DNA from: Climacium dendroides
Lineage: Eukaryota > Streptophyta > Bryopsida > Hypnales > Climaciaceae
Length of the DNA stretch: 64,000 bases
NCBI GenBank assembly: GCA_950106755.1
Contig: OX467083.1
Span: 47,630,555-47,694,554, forward strand
Direction: 5' to 3'
Part shown: positions 13,540 to 26,224 of the stretch, piece after piece
How the letters are laid out: every line of letters starts with the position of its first letter
Numbering within the stretch: position 1 is the stretch's first letter
Position numbers and translations under genes: made by a program
Notes under the pieces: model-generated
What the model was told of the DNA's origin: nothing
Databases searched by the model: none
What the model saw: the letters and a program-made list of their open reading frames with translations, nothing else

Positions 13540-13800
13540 CATTAAGTTAGGTTATTTGTTTGTTTGTTTGTTTGTTTGATTAATATGTTGAGATCTCCCA
13601 AACTGTGCATCCTCTAATTGCATCCTTGGTACCATTGGAAAGCCCTCAGCAAGGAAGGGTGCATGGGCTTTGTTTCATGACATTGGGACATGTGGAGTGA
13701 AAGTTATGGATTTTTGAGTTCTTTTTGGTTCAAAAAAATTAGAAAATTACTTTTACTTTGCCTATGGCACTAGCACAAGGCACACTAGTGTATTGCTTGA
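13540..13800 (+). repeat. Dispersed repeat family R1, copy 1
   Basis: Begins with TTAGGTTATTTG and a GTTT microsatellite, then TGTTGAGATCTC, ACCATTGGAAAGC, GCATGGGCTTTGTTTC, GAAAGTTATGGATTT, and ends CAAGGCACACTAGTG. The same string of phrases recurs at about 19072-19222, 46765-47760 (inverted), 55190-55650 and 57006-57960. No open frame is maintained. Family not recognised. Confidence 0.7.
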
Positions 13801-14049
13801 TCAAGAACCACTTGACCATATTGATTATCTTGGATTTATCATTATTGTCAATCCATATACTTACATCTAGAGGCTATTCACCACTATCATAGTTCAAAAG
13901 CCTACAATGCACTAGCAACGATGTAATTCATTTAGCAATGATGTAATTTATTTGTACACATTTGTATGCATTTGTTTCCACCATAGCATCATTGTTTTGT
14001 TGTTTTTCTTTACAAGACTAGAACACTACACAAAATGATTGAAGAACTA

Positions 14050-14200
14050 TTAGATGCTTTAGTGTATATTTTCTTTGATCTCATTGGAAATCAAACTAAT
14101 GTAGGAGACTCCCCTTTTCACAACAAAATTCTAAAGATGAATAGTTGCACTTCTATCCACACAAAATGATTCTTTATCTTTCATCACACAAGACATTTAC
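14050..14200 (-). repeat. Partial copy of dispersed TTAACCCTTAAA-ended family
   Basis: Carries GATGAATAGTTGCACTTCT, AGACTCCCCTTTTCACA and CTCATTGGAAATCAAACTA in the inverted order relative to the copy at 43979-44240. It is diverged and lacks a clear terminus. Confidence 0.45.
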
Positions 14201-15607
14201 ATCTTTTTTTAGTTAAAGAAAGAATATGCACATGAAAAGTAGTACATGATTTCATTTAGTGAATCATAAAATATTGAATTTTGTAGAACTTAGAAAAAAT
14301 ACAAGTGCTTTTGGATAGACTAGATCATTAGATTATAATTTGTATATTGTGATTTTGTAAGATTAAAAAAATTTAAATTTTAAAAATAATAACTTTTGAA
14401 AAATTTAAAAAATTAAAAAATTTGTCCAATTACAAAAATTTAAACAAGTTAGATTGTTATAGCTTTAACAAATGACTCAATGCATACTATTATGGTAATA
14501 GCAACTAAAAGCAATACTTTCTCTAGTCCCACCATCTCAAAGGTCAAATGACCAAAAAAATTTGATGGGATTGTTAACAAACTAAAGATAAATACAATCC
14601 AAATGGTTTTGTAAATTTCCAACACTTTAGTAATATTCCCCATGCTTTAACAATTGAAAACATACAATAACCTACACATAACACTAAACTCACCTTGAAT
14701 GAACATCCTTAAAGCACAAAATGTCTCAACTCTCATTGGTCACTTCAAAAAATTCCTCACCTCTCAATGGGAGCTTTTGAAAAGTTGTGGCTTTGAAGCA
14801 TGGGATTGTTTGTTCAAGACCATTTTTTATATGTTAAAAGAACAAAAATGTTGCAATTAGATGCTTCTACCTTAACTTGTGAAAAAAAATACTATAACTG
14901 CTAGGACATTCCCTCTGTATTAATGTTCTTTGTATGTCAATGGATTCCATTCATTTGGTCGATCAAAAATTATATATTATTAAAAAAATCAATCAATCAA
15001 AAACTCGTTATCGTGTAGAAATTATGGCCCCTTTGTACTGGGTGAAAAAGGATTAAAAACAACACTCTAATGCTTCAGAAAAAATATGAAGTGAATGAAT
15101 ATGTAATATTAAATGAGAAATAACAGAAGTGATAAATCAAACCAGGTGGCTTCATGAGAACACTATTTGAATTTTAGCATAAAAAACATCATGGAAAGCA
15201 AATGGATTTCAGAGATGCTTGGCAAAGGAAGCACAAGATTAGTTTCTGATACCCTAGGTGGTTGCTCTACTATCATGTGTGTGACTGTGTGCACCCAGCG
15301 CCCACAATCAGACCAAATGCATGCGTTCTTACAACTAGGTGGTCCCTAGGCTTTCAAAAAACGCAGAGTTTGTTCGGGTTGTCCCAAAATGCGTTAAAAA
15401 TTCGTGAGGCACAATTGCCAGGGAACTATTCGGGCAAGTGTAGAATAACCTGCATCTTGAGCAGTAGAAAGAAGACTGCTGTAGTATTCGGAGACAGCTC
15501 CACGATAAGTTCCGTTATAGAGGCTGAATGTGACACCTGCCAACAACCAACACAGGTTTGACAAATATCAGTAAGGACAAATTGAACCGGTTGATGCATC
15601 TCCCTCC

Positions 15608-17279
15608 CTAATGTCTATCCACTGTACAAAGTAAGCAAAATCTGTTCAGTGGATTCTTTCTGAAAGGGGCCATATACCCAAGCAGACCACGGCCTGGCCA
15701 CCTCCGAGGCGTGACTGTCAGATGTACGCGTTCACTTCGCCTAATCACAACCACTGGTATTCCGATCCCCTCGTTAGCTTGACCCTCCCGTGCAAGCCGC
15801 ATTAGGAGATTCTCCCCTCCATCTACACTTCCAAATCTCACTATCTGGTCACCCAGCTTAACGCCATCCACTGCTGCTGGCGAACCCTCAGAAACATCGT
15901 CGAAAACTGCAAAGGGAAGATTCGACTCGCCTGCATCCTCATCCATCGGACTTGGCCCCTCGGCATATGTGCTCCCTCCAGTACTGGATGCAATATCCAT
16001 GGGTGTAGCCCTTGGTGATGGTCGCACGACCTCAGTATCTGAATTCACATTACCAAGGTCAATCTATATGCCAATAAGCAACAAAACTTATACTCTCAAA
16101 TCCCGAGAGTGCTCGCTTCAGTTGACAGAGTCCATATTGGAGAAATATGATTCTAGTGGCTGCGATAAACACGTTCAGATATTGTCTATCAGAAACCTAG
16201 CAATGATCCTACTATTACTGCAAAAAGGAACCTCAAAGTCGCCAGCAGGACGGCGCGAGTGAGAGATTCTCAGGGTTAAAAATTTGCATCGATCGTTCCG
16301 TTCAGCTTCTTAATTGAACAAATACGTGCTTCGGAGAAACTGAACGTCGATATTGTAGCCTACAAGCATGTCATCGGTTTGATGAAAATTTGCAGCTGAA
16401 CAATCAGACTGCCTCTCAAAGGAACACAAGATCAGGTGAAAAAGGAGACCTGCTTGCTTGTCAGGCTGTGACGACCCTCTTGTAAAACCTCCGGAATGCA
16501 GGATAGTCAAATTCTTCTCAATTGCATCCGTGATCTCTTTATGATCATTACGAAGCGCTGCACAGAAGTCCACACAAAATTGTACAGATTCAGGTGTTGA
16601 AGGAGGATTAGTAACGATGCTCACAAATTTACCATGCAAAGTACACACACGAGATGAAGGAAAATGTCACCTGAGAGCCGCTGCCGGTCGGATCTCACCG
16701 CGGGAATGTCAATATCTGCTCTGGGGAAGCCCTGAGACATGAAAGAATGCACTTCATATTTACCAACAGTGAACTTATTAGATCGAATCCTAAGTCTGAG
16801 ATTTTAAACTCAATTCAGTTTAAGAGTCACATGGATGAAGGGACAATGTGCGACTCTGCGTCCCTAATGCTACAAGCCTGAATGAAAAGCCCAAGGATCC
16901 ACAGACCAGTCCGAACGCCACAGCGCCGCTCCCAAATTACAGCACTACAGATATCCTCACGATGCAAGAGTACCCTCCACGAAGAACAACGTCCACGGTG
17001 TCATAAAAATTCGCGCGAGCAACGGTTCAAATGCAACATAAAAGAACGTCATCCTCCAAAACACTCAATACCTCCAGGCTTTCTGGAATTCTCCAGGAAT
17101 GGAAAAATTGAGCAAACAATACAGAAATCGTAACGCACCTCAGCGTCCACGAGATTGCCCTGCAGGCCAGGTCCGCCGGGCCGGGTGAGGCGGGCAATGA
17201 TAACATCCATCTCATTCTCAATGCCCTTGCGCTTGTCCATCATGGTGACCGTCTCCGCCTTGACGTTGGCGCCTACCAT
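15608..17279 (-). CDS. PSMD9: 26S proteasome non-ATPase regulatory subunit 9 (PSMD9/Nas2-type chaperone)
   Basis: Assembly chaperone that helps load ATPase subunits into the base of the 26S proteasome. Exons: 17139-17279, 16671-16731, 16489-16557, 15608-16038; phases agree and give 233 residues, the usual size. The N-terminal coiled domain (about 1-90) has KAETVTMMDKRKGIENEM, PGGPGLQGNLVDAE, GFPRADIDIPAVRSDR and LRNDHKEITDAIEKN. An acidic Ser/Thr/Pro-rich linker follows. The PDZ domain (about 131-211) has PFAVFDDVSEGSPAAVDG, LGDQIVRFGSV, VTPRRWPGRGLLG. A 22-residue tail after GRGLLG (YMAPFRKN to VDRH) is longer than I would expect, since many homologues stop soon after this motif. The start is the first ATG after a TTTTTTCTGCAG acceptor, so a leader intron is likely. 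Confidence 0.95.
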
Positions 17280-17779
17280 AATTGCCACAAATCTGCAGAA
17301 AAAAAGACTACAAAAGATAATCTCTCGACAGAGCGGAAGAGACGAGATGTTGTCTCCAGTATCCCCAGCACTCTCCGAGGAGACCACCAGAAGCCCTCAG
17401 CTACAATTTCAATGAAAACGATCTTGGATCAACTGTGCAATCTGAACAAAGCACCTTCCGATTCCGCTATTCTCAATCGCTGCAAACAATTTATATATCA
17501 AATGGGCAATCTGCAAAGCTGTCCCCGCGAGGTTGCGATCAATCAAGCCCTAATTCTAGAAGGACGCCTCGAAGGTGGGGTCCGGGTTGATGCTGTTGCC
17601 GGGTATGATACCAATTTCGGAACCCGAGTATCATCCTCAATCATCCTCAATAGTCGCAATTGCTGTACGGTATGTTACCAGGACCTCTTTTATGTCACCT
17701 TCTCTAATAGGGGGGGAGTTGGGATGACTCTATCCAGTCGACTACTTAATCCTAGAAGAGCCTAAAAGCCCTTTGCGGC

Positions 17780-18112
17780 TGTATAGTATATTATGAATAC
17801 GATGGTATTTGACCAGGAAAAGATTGACCAAATATTGTTTAGTACAAGTAAATCAATGATCATGGTAGTATGTAAATAACAATGTATCACAATTCATATA
17901 GAAAATCATGATTGAAGAGTTATAGGTGACACTAATTGTATCAATTATTGGCGTTCTGTTAAGGTAAACTTCTAAATTGAAAATCTCATACCACAAACAA
18001 TTTCAATACGTGTATGATAATAGGGAATTCAACAAATGAAAAAAGAATTTCATATTTCTTCATGATCAAACATTTTTGAAATGAAAATGCAAAGCATGTT
18101 AACTTTGAGTAA

Positions 18113-18159
<47 letters not shown>

Positions 18160-19334
18160 TTTATAATGTAGGTATATAGTTTCTTAAGGCTCATATGCTC
18201 ATACTTCTAGACTCATATAATAGCACCCCTGATTTTTGAAAGGAGGTACAAATATTTTGAATCCAACTACTGACTTAATCTTTTAATGCTTCAATTCATT
18301 TTTAAATATTTTCTTCAAATATATATACATACCTCAATTTCATCAAATTGGTTACAAAGAAAGATTTTTTTTTTTTTTATAGATTTAGGCATCACTTTGG
18401 ATGAATGAGAAGTTATATGAACAATACATTGTCCCATAGTACTCTCTTTATCATTTAGATATATGGATTTCAAAGCTTTAGGTGCATTATTATGAAAGAA
18501 TCAAAGTACCAAAGATGTTTGGGTTCTTTGTTTTAGGATAATTCTTTTACTTCTTGAACAATCTATATCATATTAACTACACATTGTCAATACCCCTATA
18601 CAATTTCATCCATTTGGTTGGTCAATTATTCATCCTTATATATTTCCACCCAAAAATTGGAAGCACTCTTATAAATTAAAGAAAATAAGACACATTTATT
18701 GTGTTAGATGGGTGATTGTTGTAAATGTTACAACTAGTATTTTTTTACAAGTTTTATGTGAAGTAAACCAATCATATTTTATAGCTTTCCCAATTTTGTT
18801 GCCTATGAGTTGTACTCATTTCTAAATTAGAGTATCTTACATGTGGGAACACTTTTGTACATAATTAATTTTCAATAGAGAGTGTCCAAAATTTCAAGAA
18901 AATCCAAGAGTTTTGTCCAAAATTAATGTAAAATTTCAAGTCTACAATGTCAAAATTTGTAAAAATTATAAGTGTAGTTGTTGAAATTGAAAAAAGGAAT
19001 GCAAAATTTGAAAATTTTAATAATATCAAAAACCATTGAAATTATAGTAATTGGAAGTTATATAAATTATAGTAAAGAATGGTGCATGGGCTTTGTTTTG
19101 TGACATTTGGACCTATATTGTGAAAGATATTGAATTTCAAAGTTTATATGAATTTAAAAAATTAAAAAATTATTTTTACTCTTATTTTATTGTACTATGG
19201 CAACAACATTGGGCACACTAGTGTTAACCAAATCTACACTTGCTTCAAGCCTCACTAAAGACATATTTGCACTTAGTATTACGGGTGATGTTTGTAACTT
19301 GAATCTCATCTAGAAATAGGTCTAAATTCGTTCC
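17780..19334. other. AT-rich intergenic region between PSMD9 and a TIR element
   Basis: No gene seen. It contains the TA microsatellite and, near 19072-19222, a partial R1 repeat ending GGGCACACTAGTG. Confidence 0.5.
18114..18155. repeat. (TA)n microsatellite
   Basis: About 42 bases of uninterrupted TA dinucleotide in AT-rich intergenic sequence. Confidence 0.98.
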
Positions 19335-20298
19335 TAAGGGCTATTTCACACTATGGCCAAAGGTTGAGAGGCCATGGATTTCCACCAATCAAATCTCAAA
19401 AAACCAAAAGTTTGGCCTCTCTCCCTTCACACTACAAGGCACAAGTCCAAAGGCCAATGCCTTCTAACTACCTACGTGGCAATAAATTGCCTACATGGCG
19501 ACGGACTCTCTAGGAAAGTTTGGATTGGCTAAAAATGAAAGTCCAAACTGTAGCTGAGAGGCCATCAACTTGTGACAAGATCTCAACCATTAGATTTCTA
19601 AGAGTTTGGACTTTGGCTTAGCCTTTGGAGGCTTCACACTAAGGTAAACCAACCTATTGTGGTCAGAATTAGGAGTTCATCCACATGTTGTTGTTGATAT
19701 TTTTCTATTTTTTTCCCACATATAAGCAAGTGTGAGAAATAGTGAAAGCAATTGAAATTGTATTTTTTCAACAAAGTATGGATTTGTTATGAATTTTTGA
19801 AGTGTTCAGTCCAAAAGAGCCTGTAGATCATCCCATCACCAACAAAATCTGACTCCATGATGCTCATGTCATTCACCCAAAGCAATTATGAATATTTTCT
19901 AAAAAGGAAGGACTAAAAAGTCATTTTTGACATTGAATTCCCTCTGAAAAGTTGAAGCCTCCTAATGAGGTCACTAATCAATCCATGACTGTCATTTCTT
20001 ACATGCATTAAGGTCAAAATTTCACATAATGAAAAAAAAGCACTCCCTAGTTGACCACAATGGGTCATCTGACCACAATGGGCTGGTTTACCTTATAGTT
20101 ATCCAAGTTGAGAGGTTGTGGGAGTTCATTGCCAAGGGTTTGGACTTTGGGCTTGACCTTTGGAGGCTTTACACTATGGTTAGCTGTAGGCTCCAACACC
20201 TATTATTTATTGCTCATTTCTTTGAACTCTCAACAAAGTTTGGCCGCTCAATCCCACGGCCTCTCAACTTGGACGGCCATAGTGTGAAGTGCCCCTAA
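19335..20298. mobile_element. Non-autonomous terminal-inverted-repeat element, hAT-like ends
   Basis: The left end reads TAAGGGCTATTTCACACTAT then GGCC. The right end, reverse complemented, reads TTAGGGGCACTTCACACTAT then GGCC. Both continue into GTTGAGAGGCC about 10 bases further in. Further copies of TTTGGAGGCTT(C/T)ACACTA lie inside at about 19622 and 20158, and a block of about 33 bp around TTTGGACTTTGG is repeated at about 19602 and 20138. No transposase frame is present and no target duplication is obvious. The class assignment rests only on the end sequence. Confidence 0.55.
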
Positions 20299-20854
20299 GA
20301 CCCTCAATAGCAACACTCTTTACCACCAAATGAGAACATACTACAGTACACACTTGGCCACTTCCAACTTCATCACTAGCTCCACAGACACAGCCATCAA
20401 TTCCATGACATCATCGTCCTCAAACAAATCTTCCCACTCCTGTCTTCTGAATCTTCATGTTGATCATCCACACTTGAAATTTTTTGTCAGATATAATGCT
20501 CTGAGCAACCCACAGTTTCCTTATCCTTTGACAATCATATCAGTTTGAGTGCCTACCTGGCTACCTCTTTCCAAGTTTGTCAAAGCCAAGCTAAGCTTAG
20601 TACGGAGTACATAACTTCTCACATAATGTACCTATCTTCAAATCAAGTTGAACATCAGAGACTTTACTCTCTGACTAATTGTTGTTGAATGCATGTTGCA
20701 GACCATTGTTAAAAAAACCTCGTGAAGCCACACTTCAAAGGTTTCGATCTGCAGATTGAACGACATCACGGCTGGTTGGAGCTTTGCTGTGCAATTTGCC
20801 GGTCAAAATAGAACACAAAATCAGTACGAGGGTATTCTGTCTTCATCATCCATG

Positions 20855-22631
20855 TCAGAAATCTGCCTTGGACTTGTGCACAGACCAGCAAATGAATCCA
20901 ACAACTAGATCAGTTTTTGACTTTGCGGCAATTCCATCGATCTGCTTCACAACATCCTCAAAATATGGAACAAGAACATGACGCACAAACTGCTGACATG
21001 TCTTACTATAGGTTTGGTCAGTGATTCGAGCTCACAGTCAAGTTCAAGTGCAACCCATAATCCAGACAAATCCTTGCAACATGGGTTTTTAGGTAAACGT
21101 CGTTCTGTTTTACAAGTAAATATGACTTGCATCTAGGAAGTTGAATGTCCCGTTCGCTGCTGATGACACACAACAAGTGAACTGACGCTTATCCTCCTGC
21201 ACAAGTGAAATAGAGATTCTGTTTTGTAGCCGTCATAAGTTGGGAGATTTAAGAAGCACTCTATGTTCTCAATATCTTCTTCATCAGAGTGCTCATTTTC
21301 TGAAGTCACAACCCTCACTTTTTTTCTACAACGAAAAGAACTTGGTAAGATTCTTTGCTTTCTACACTTCCATTTCCTGGACCTCTCTCTGATTGCATCC
21401 ACCAATGATAACTGAGGCTCGATATGTCCTCACTACACTCCTAGCTACAATGTTTGATGGGAACATGCACACCAGGATTGTTTTCAATTCAAAGACACAA
21501 TTCAAAGCAAGAACAAACTACACCTACTTCATTGTCCATAACCAGGCTCACCAATTTCCCTATTACGTAAGTGAGCACAGATGCCATACCGTTAGTTGAA
21601 GAAAATAGCACAGAGAAGATATAGCACAAAGAAGAAATGCACGGAAGGTCTTGAAGAGCGAGCGGAGAGTTCCGCAGAAAATGAGGGAAGTTTGGGACTC
21701 TATGGAAAAGGCTACTGTCTAAAATTATGGAAAGCTAGCTGTGAACTGAAGACGGAGGAGGGAGCTGGGAGCATTGATAATTGCAGACAGTCGTGAAGAA
21801 TAGCATCGACGATTGCAGACAGTCGTGGAGCCTACGAAGGAGTGTCGAAAAATTCGGAACGGCTCCTGCCAAAAATTTTGAATAAGAAATCCCAAGTGCC
21901 GAATGCTCCAAGTCTTTGAAAATAATTACGTTGACACCTTGGTGCCCGACCTGACTCAGATGAATGTTTGGCAAATGTTTATTGGGGAACGAAGACTGCT
22001 GAATTGGGGTTGACGCATGTACAATATTTTAATTTAGATCATTGAAAATTCATAACAATTAGAGGGATTATCCAAAATGGTTGTTTCTTCTTGCACACGG
22101 CCTGAGCTGAACTTTTTGAATGTATGAAAAATAATTGTGACAGCAAAGAGTGTCCACCTTGATACCGCATTCACGTGTGAGTATTAAGCTTAAGGTAGGT
22201 ACACCCAAATGTGTCACTGACCTTGAATCGCCATCTATACTATATGTACATTTCCAAAATTAGTTCTGTACTTAATATGTGGAAGAATCGCTTTTAGAAT
22301 CAAACTTTGTTCCTTAATAACTTTTGCATAGAGTATCCAAATGCCACGTTCTCTGGTGCATTTGAACCTCCTTTCACTTGCCAACAAGGACATATGAAAA
22401 TTTGACCAGTCTAATAATAGAAAATAGGCTGAGTAGCTAAAAGTGGCGGTTTTGAGTGTACCTACCTTGCTAACTGCCAGGGCCAGTTCAGTAATGTATT
22501 GCCACCCTTTTCTTGGTGGAATATCCAAAATTAGGGAACTGAATGAGTTGTGATAGATTAGTCCAACAATTGCTAAAGCTCCATCCATGCTCAAATTAAA
22601 CTTGCTCAAGTGCAAATGATCTCCTCCTTGC
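20855..22631 (-). CDS. Spliced gene of unknown function, 3' six exons
   Basis: I do not recognise the family. Exons in gene order: 22466-22631, 21836-21950, 21528-21559 (32 nt), 21319-21440, 21036-21159, 20855-20992 (or 20989). Donors and acceptors are mostly good and every phase agrees. The joined product has features of a folded protein: MDGALAIVGLIYHNSFSSLI, IPPRKGWQYITELALAVSK, GVNVIIFKDLEHSALGISYS, VPNFSTLLRKLVSLVMDNE, SYQVLFVVEK, NDVYLKTHVARICLDYGLHL, FVRHVLVPYFEDVVKQIDG and GFICWSVHKSKADF-stop. No transmembrane run or known catalytic motif is visible. The last intron would be only 43-46 nt, too short for most plants, so that join may be wrong or the gene may be decaying. How it connects to the exons at 23294-24016 is unresolved, because phases do not match directly. 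Confidence 0.5.
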
Positions 22632-23293
22632 CTGCAGCTCCAGTAAGTTTTGATTCTTCAATTAGTTAGCATGGTTGATTACCAGTAGATGTTATGCTTC
22701 ACTATCACAACAAAAGATTTAATTTGATAAGGTTGACTTTATATTAGGGCCATGCCGAACTACAAGTGGTCAAATTCACAAACACTGGGCCAACTCAAAT
22801 CAAACCCAAGTGGAAAATTTGGATCTATACATGTCCACCCAATTTTTGGCACTTGGATTCATTTTTTTGGCATCCAAACACCATCACATGAACAAACACA
22901 TGATACATAGCTTTCAATATAAAGTCTTTGGGTTTAATTGATGGACCCAATTTAATCTCTTAGCGCTCCAACATCCCAATTTTGGGTGATGAGCAAAGAG
23001 GTTCCAAAAACTTCTTTGACCACATTACTTTTCATTTATTCAAACCAATGCTTGACATTTGAAAGCACGCACTTTCTATATGATGAATCTTAGGTAAAGA
23101 ATATATATTTGTAAAGATATAAGCAAAAATATGCAAAAATAAATAAAAATTCAAGAGAGGATTTAGATGCTGAGGGGTTCAGGATCCAAGCTGTGCTATT
23201 GGTTGATTTGAGTGTTTTTGAAATTGGGCCAACTCAGTTGGGCCTAATTTCTGAAGTGGCCCTAGTAAATACAAAAGGGTTACTTAACGTTAC

Positions 23294-24016
23294 CTGAATT
23301 CGGCTTTGCAAAAGCTTCGAAGCTGAGTCCTGGTGCATCGCGCCTTCAACATCCACCGAGCTCATCAAGTTACCGGAACAATGGTTTGGCATCACTCGAG
23401 CTTTCCGAGACCACCAGGAGGCCAAAATCGACCCCAGCCACGCGAAGCTCACGATGAGCCCACGAAGCAGCGAGAGCGTGCGAGGTGTAACTCCGCTGAA
23501 ACGATCACAAGAGCCTTTCACAACCATCCTGATGTACCAATTGTGGGTAACTTGTGAGTGTTCTGAAATTTCGGTGAATCTCCAGCGGTTGAATCAGGAC
23601 ACTTAGCTGGGGGGTCTTTGAAATTGGAACGTACGTGACTGATCTGAATTAATGCACCAACTGTGGTTATTATTTTGGCCAGGTAACTTGCTGTGAGTGT
23701 TATGAAATTTCGGTCACGATTCAGCTGGTTTAGAATCTCCAGCGGTTGTTGAATCAGGACACTTTGCTGGTGGGTCTTTGGAATTGGAACGTGACTGATC
23801 TGAAGGTTGTTTGGGGATCACTGCTTTTGGCTTGGGTTTCCGACTGATGAGCCTGAGGTTGGCTTTCAAACCTTTGAACGCACTGAATCGATGCTCTGCC
23901 GAAGACGATTTGTTTCCTTTATTGCAGCCAGGCGAGAGCGTCATGCGGTTTAAGAAGGCGAAGTATTGGCGCAGCCTTTCTTTCTTGCCCATCCCATAGC
24001 CAATGCCACAATGCAT
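23294..24016 (-). CDS. Probable 5' exons of the unknown gene, or a separate short gene
   Basis: Two frames on the same strand splice in phase: 23763-24016 (ATG at 24016, MHCGIGYGMGKKERLRQYF, then basic and Ser/Pro-rich) and 23294-23528 (MVVKGSCDRFSGVTPRTLSL, a hydrophobic stretch GLIVSFAWLGSILASWW, then SASKLLQSRIQ). The second ends at a good donor, CAG|GTAACG. The region is GC-richer than its surroundings. The hydrophobic stretch could be a single membrane segment or a targeting peptide. A tandem duplication spans the intron and the end of the first exon. Coding status is uncertain; a missing exon between 22632 and 23293 would be needed to join this to the downstream exons. Confidence 0.3.
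23541..23810. repeat. Imperfect tandem duplication
   Basis: Two blocks share GTGAGTGTT(C/A)TGAAATTT, ATCTCCAGCGGTTG, TTGAATCAGGACACTT, GGGTCTTTG, AATTGGAACGT and GTGACTGATCTGAA in the same order. The first block begins near 23541 and the second near 23683, which has small insertions. Confidence 0.8.
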
Positions 24017-26224
24017 GGAAGGTCCGATCCAATCCGTTATAATCCTAGATCCAAATTTCTTGGTTGCTTTTGAGAATCCTCGTCGAAATCATGAGGACTG
24101 ATGCTGCATCTCAAAGCACTGCAATATTACAGTTTAATTTTGTCATTTTACATTACACTAGTAGAATAATATGTAAATGGATTTAAGGATAAAATATATA
24201 CGGATTCAAATTACTCCAATTTCTCACCATTCAATATCTATCAATCCCAAAAACTCTCAATTTAAAATGAAGCCATTGCGTGGTAACATTCATGTAAAAT
24301 CTTTCGTGATCTTATTCCACAGTATGCACTTCAAAAGCTCAAGTTTGAGCAACGATTTCTAGCTTACAACTAAATGTTCTTGAGAACATTTTGAGAACAC
24401 TACCAAATAAAATTTATTTTGAGATAACTAAGTCATTATAGATTACAAAAGTCAAGGTGTGATTCCATCATACTTTCATGTGAAGACAATGGCTTGTATC
24501 GTAAGAAGCTTTGACATGCTCCAAGTGTTGCAAAAAAAGGTATCAAAGAATTTTGTTTCATTTCAACTATTCACGGATTTGCTTAAAGAGGGTTCAACAA
24601 GGGTTTTCTATGATGGTAAGTTGCTTCTTTGAAAACTTTAGAATTTTTTTACTTGATAAAACTAAATCAAGTTATTGTGAATATGATCATGTGATTCCTT
24701 TATCAACTTTAAGACTAATTTCAAGTATTATATTTGAAAAAAGTGCAACTGTTTCAAAGTAGTCATGCCATACATGTGAAGCAACACCATTATAGCAACC
24801 CTTTCACTCCAAAGGAAGTGTCGGATGGTGGTGTAGACAACATTATATTCTCCTTTATAACTCATGGAAGCATGACCCTTTACCTCAATACACATGCATA
24901 GTAAGGTTTTGTGAAGTATAGAGAAAAATTGAAATTATTGTGAGGACTATCTAGGTGGAAAAATTCTCAACAATACTACATGTATGACCATGAATTTAGT
25001 TCTTTTTTGGCTACCAATCATCATTTCTAATGTAAAAAGATACTCAAACTTCAATACATGATAAAGAATTAAGATCACTTACTACAATTCGATTCTTTAC
25101 ACAATTACAAATTTTTTTATAGAACATAATATAATCATCTGAGCAAATAATACTCACAAAAACAAAGGTGGATATTACCTAGCTTCTACTATAGTTGCTC
25201 TAAATCAACTCTTAATACTAAGCTCAATATAGAGATCATGCCCACCAACATAATTTGGGGCCTTGATAGATTTGAACCCAAGCCATTAGATTATAGTCTC
25301 ATGGACCTCTCACAAATATATTCCAACCTAAAGGAGTTACTACTCTTGGAAAAAAAATTATATAAAATATGGAAGACATCTTCCAAAAAAATGAAAAAAA
25401 TAATTGAAAATAATTGAAAGTATAAGAAAAAAGGGAAACAAAATGAAAAAAGATTAGAAATAAAAATAAAAAGTGAAGGAAAAAAATTTTAAATTTTAAA
25501 AATGATTGAATAAAAAAAATGAAAAGAAAAAAAATTGATTTATATTCATATATGCGTTACTAAATTAGGGATTGCAATTGTATTTTTTTAGCTATTCATA
25601 CTTTTTTATTTAAACATTTCACTAATGAGACATCTTCAATACATTATGAATGCATAAATATTTTCCATTCCATAAGCTTCAAATCATTTCAATCATAACA
25701 AATGTAAATTAATACAATATCAATGAAATACATAGAAGAATGTAGCCATGCCTATTATGAAACAATAAAGATCCCTACTCAAACAAAAAAAACTTCAATT
25801 CATTGAAGCTATAACTTTGCATGAATGAATTTGTCATCATGAATGTCCATCTTCCAAATGTAACAATAAAAATAGTACAAGTACTTACAATTCACATACT
25901 ATTAACAAACTCTGATATTGAAAACAACTATATTTATGAAGTACAAGCATGAATACGTGGAGAACATACCTATTGTAATTTGATACACACTTCTGTTATG
26001 GGTTGTCTCGGTTTCCAATGACTCAATTGCATCCAACCTAGAAAAGGAAGCAAGGTCATTTCTATAATTTGTCTCCTAATGTTGCTTGTACTCTTCTACT
26101 TGTTTTGTTCTTTTGCTCTTTGGGCATTTGCAATTTGACTTATGGTTCAATTGTTCCTCACTGTTGGATATACATATATGTTTAATGGCGGTGGTTGATC
26201 ATACAAAATACTCTTGAAAATCTT
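24017..26224. other. AT-rich intergenic region
   Basis: No gene seen. Mostly A/T runs and short random frames; around 25370-25540 it is almost purely A-rich. Confidence 0.5.

Noticed and set aside
23294..23528. Simple splice of this exon to 22466-22631
   Set aside because: Phase 0 donor does not match the single leading base needed by the downstream exon, so at least one piece is missing or the genes are separate.
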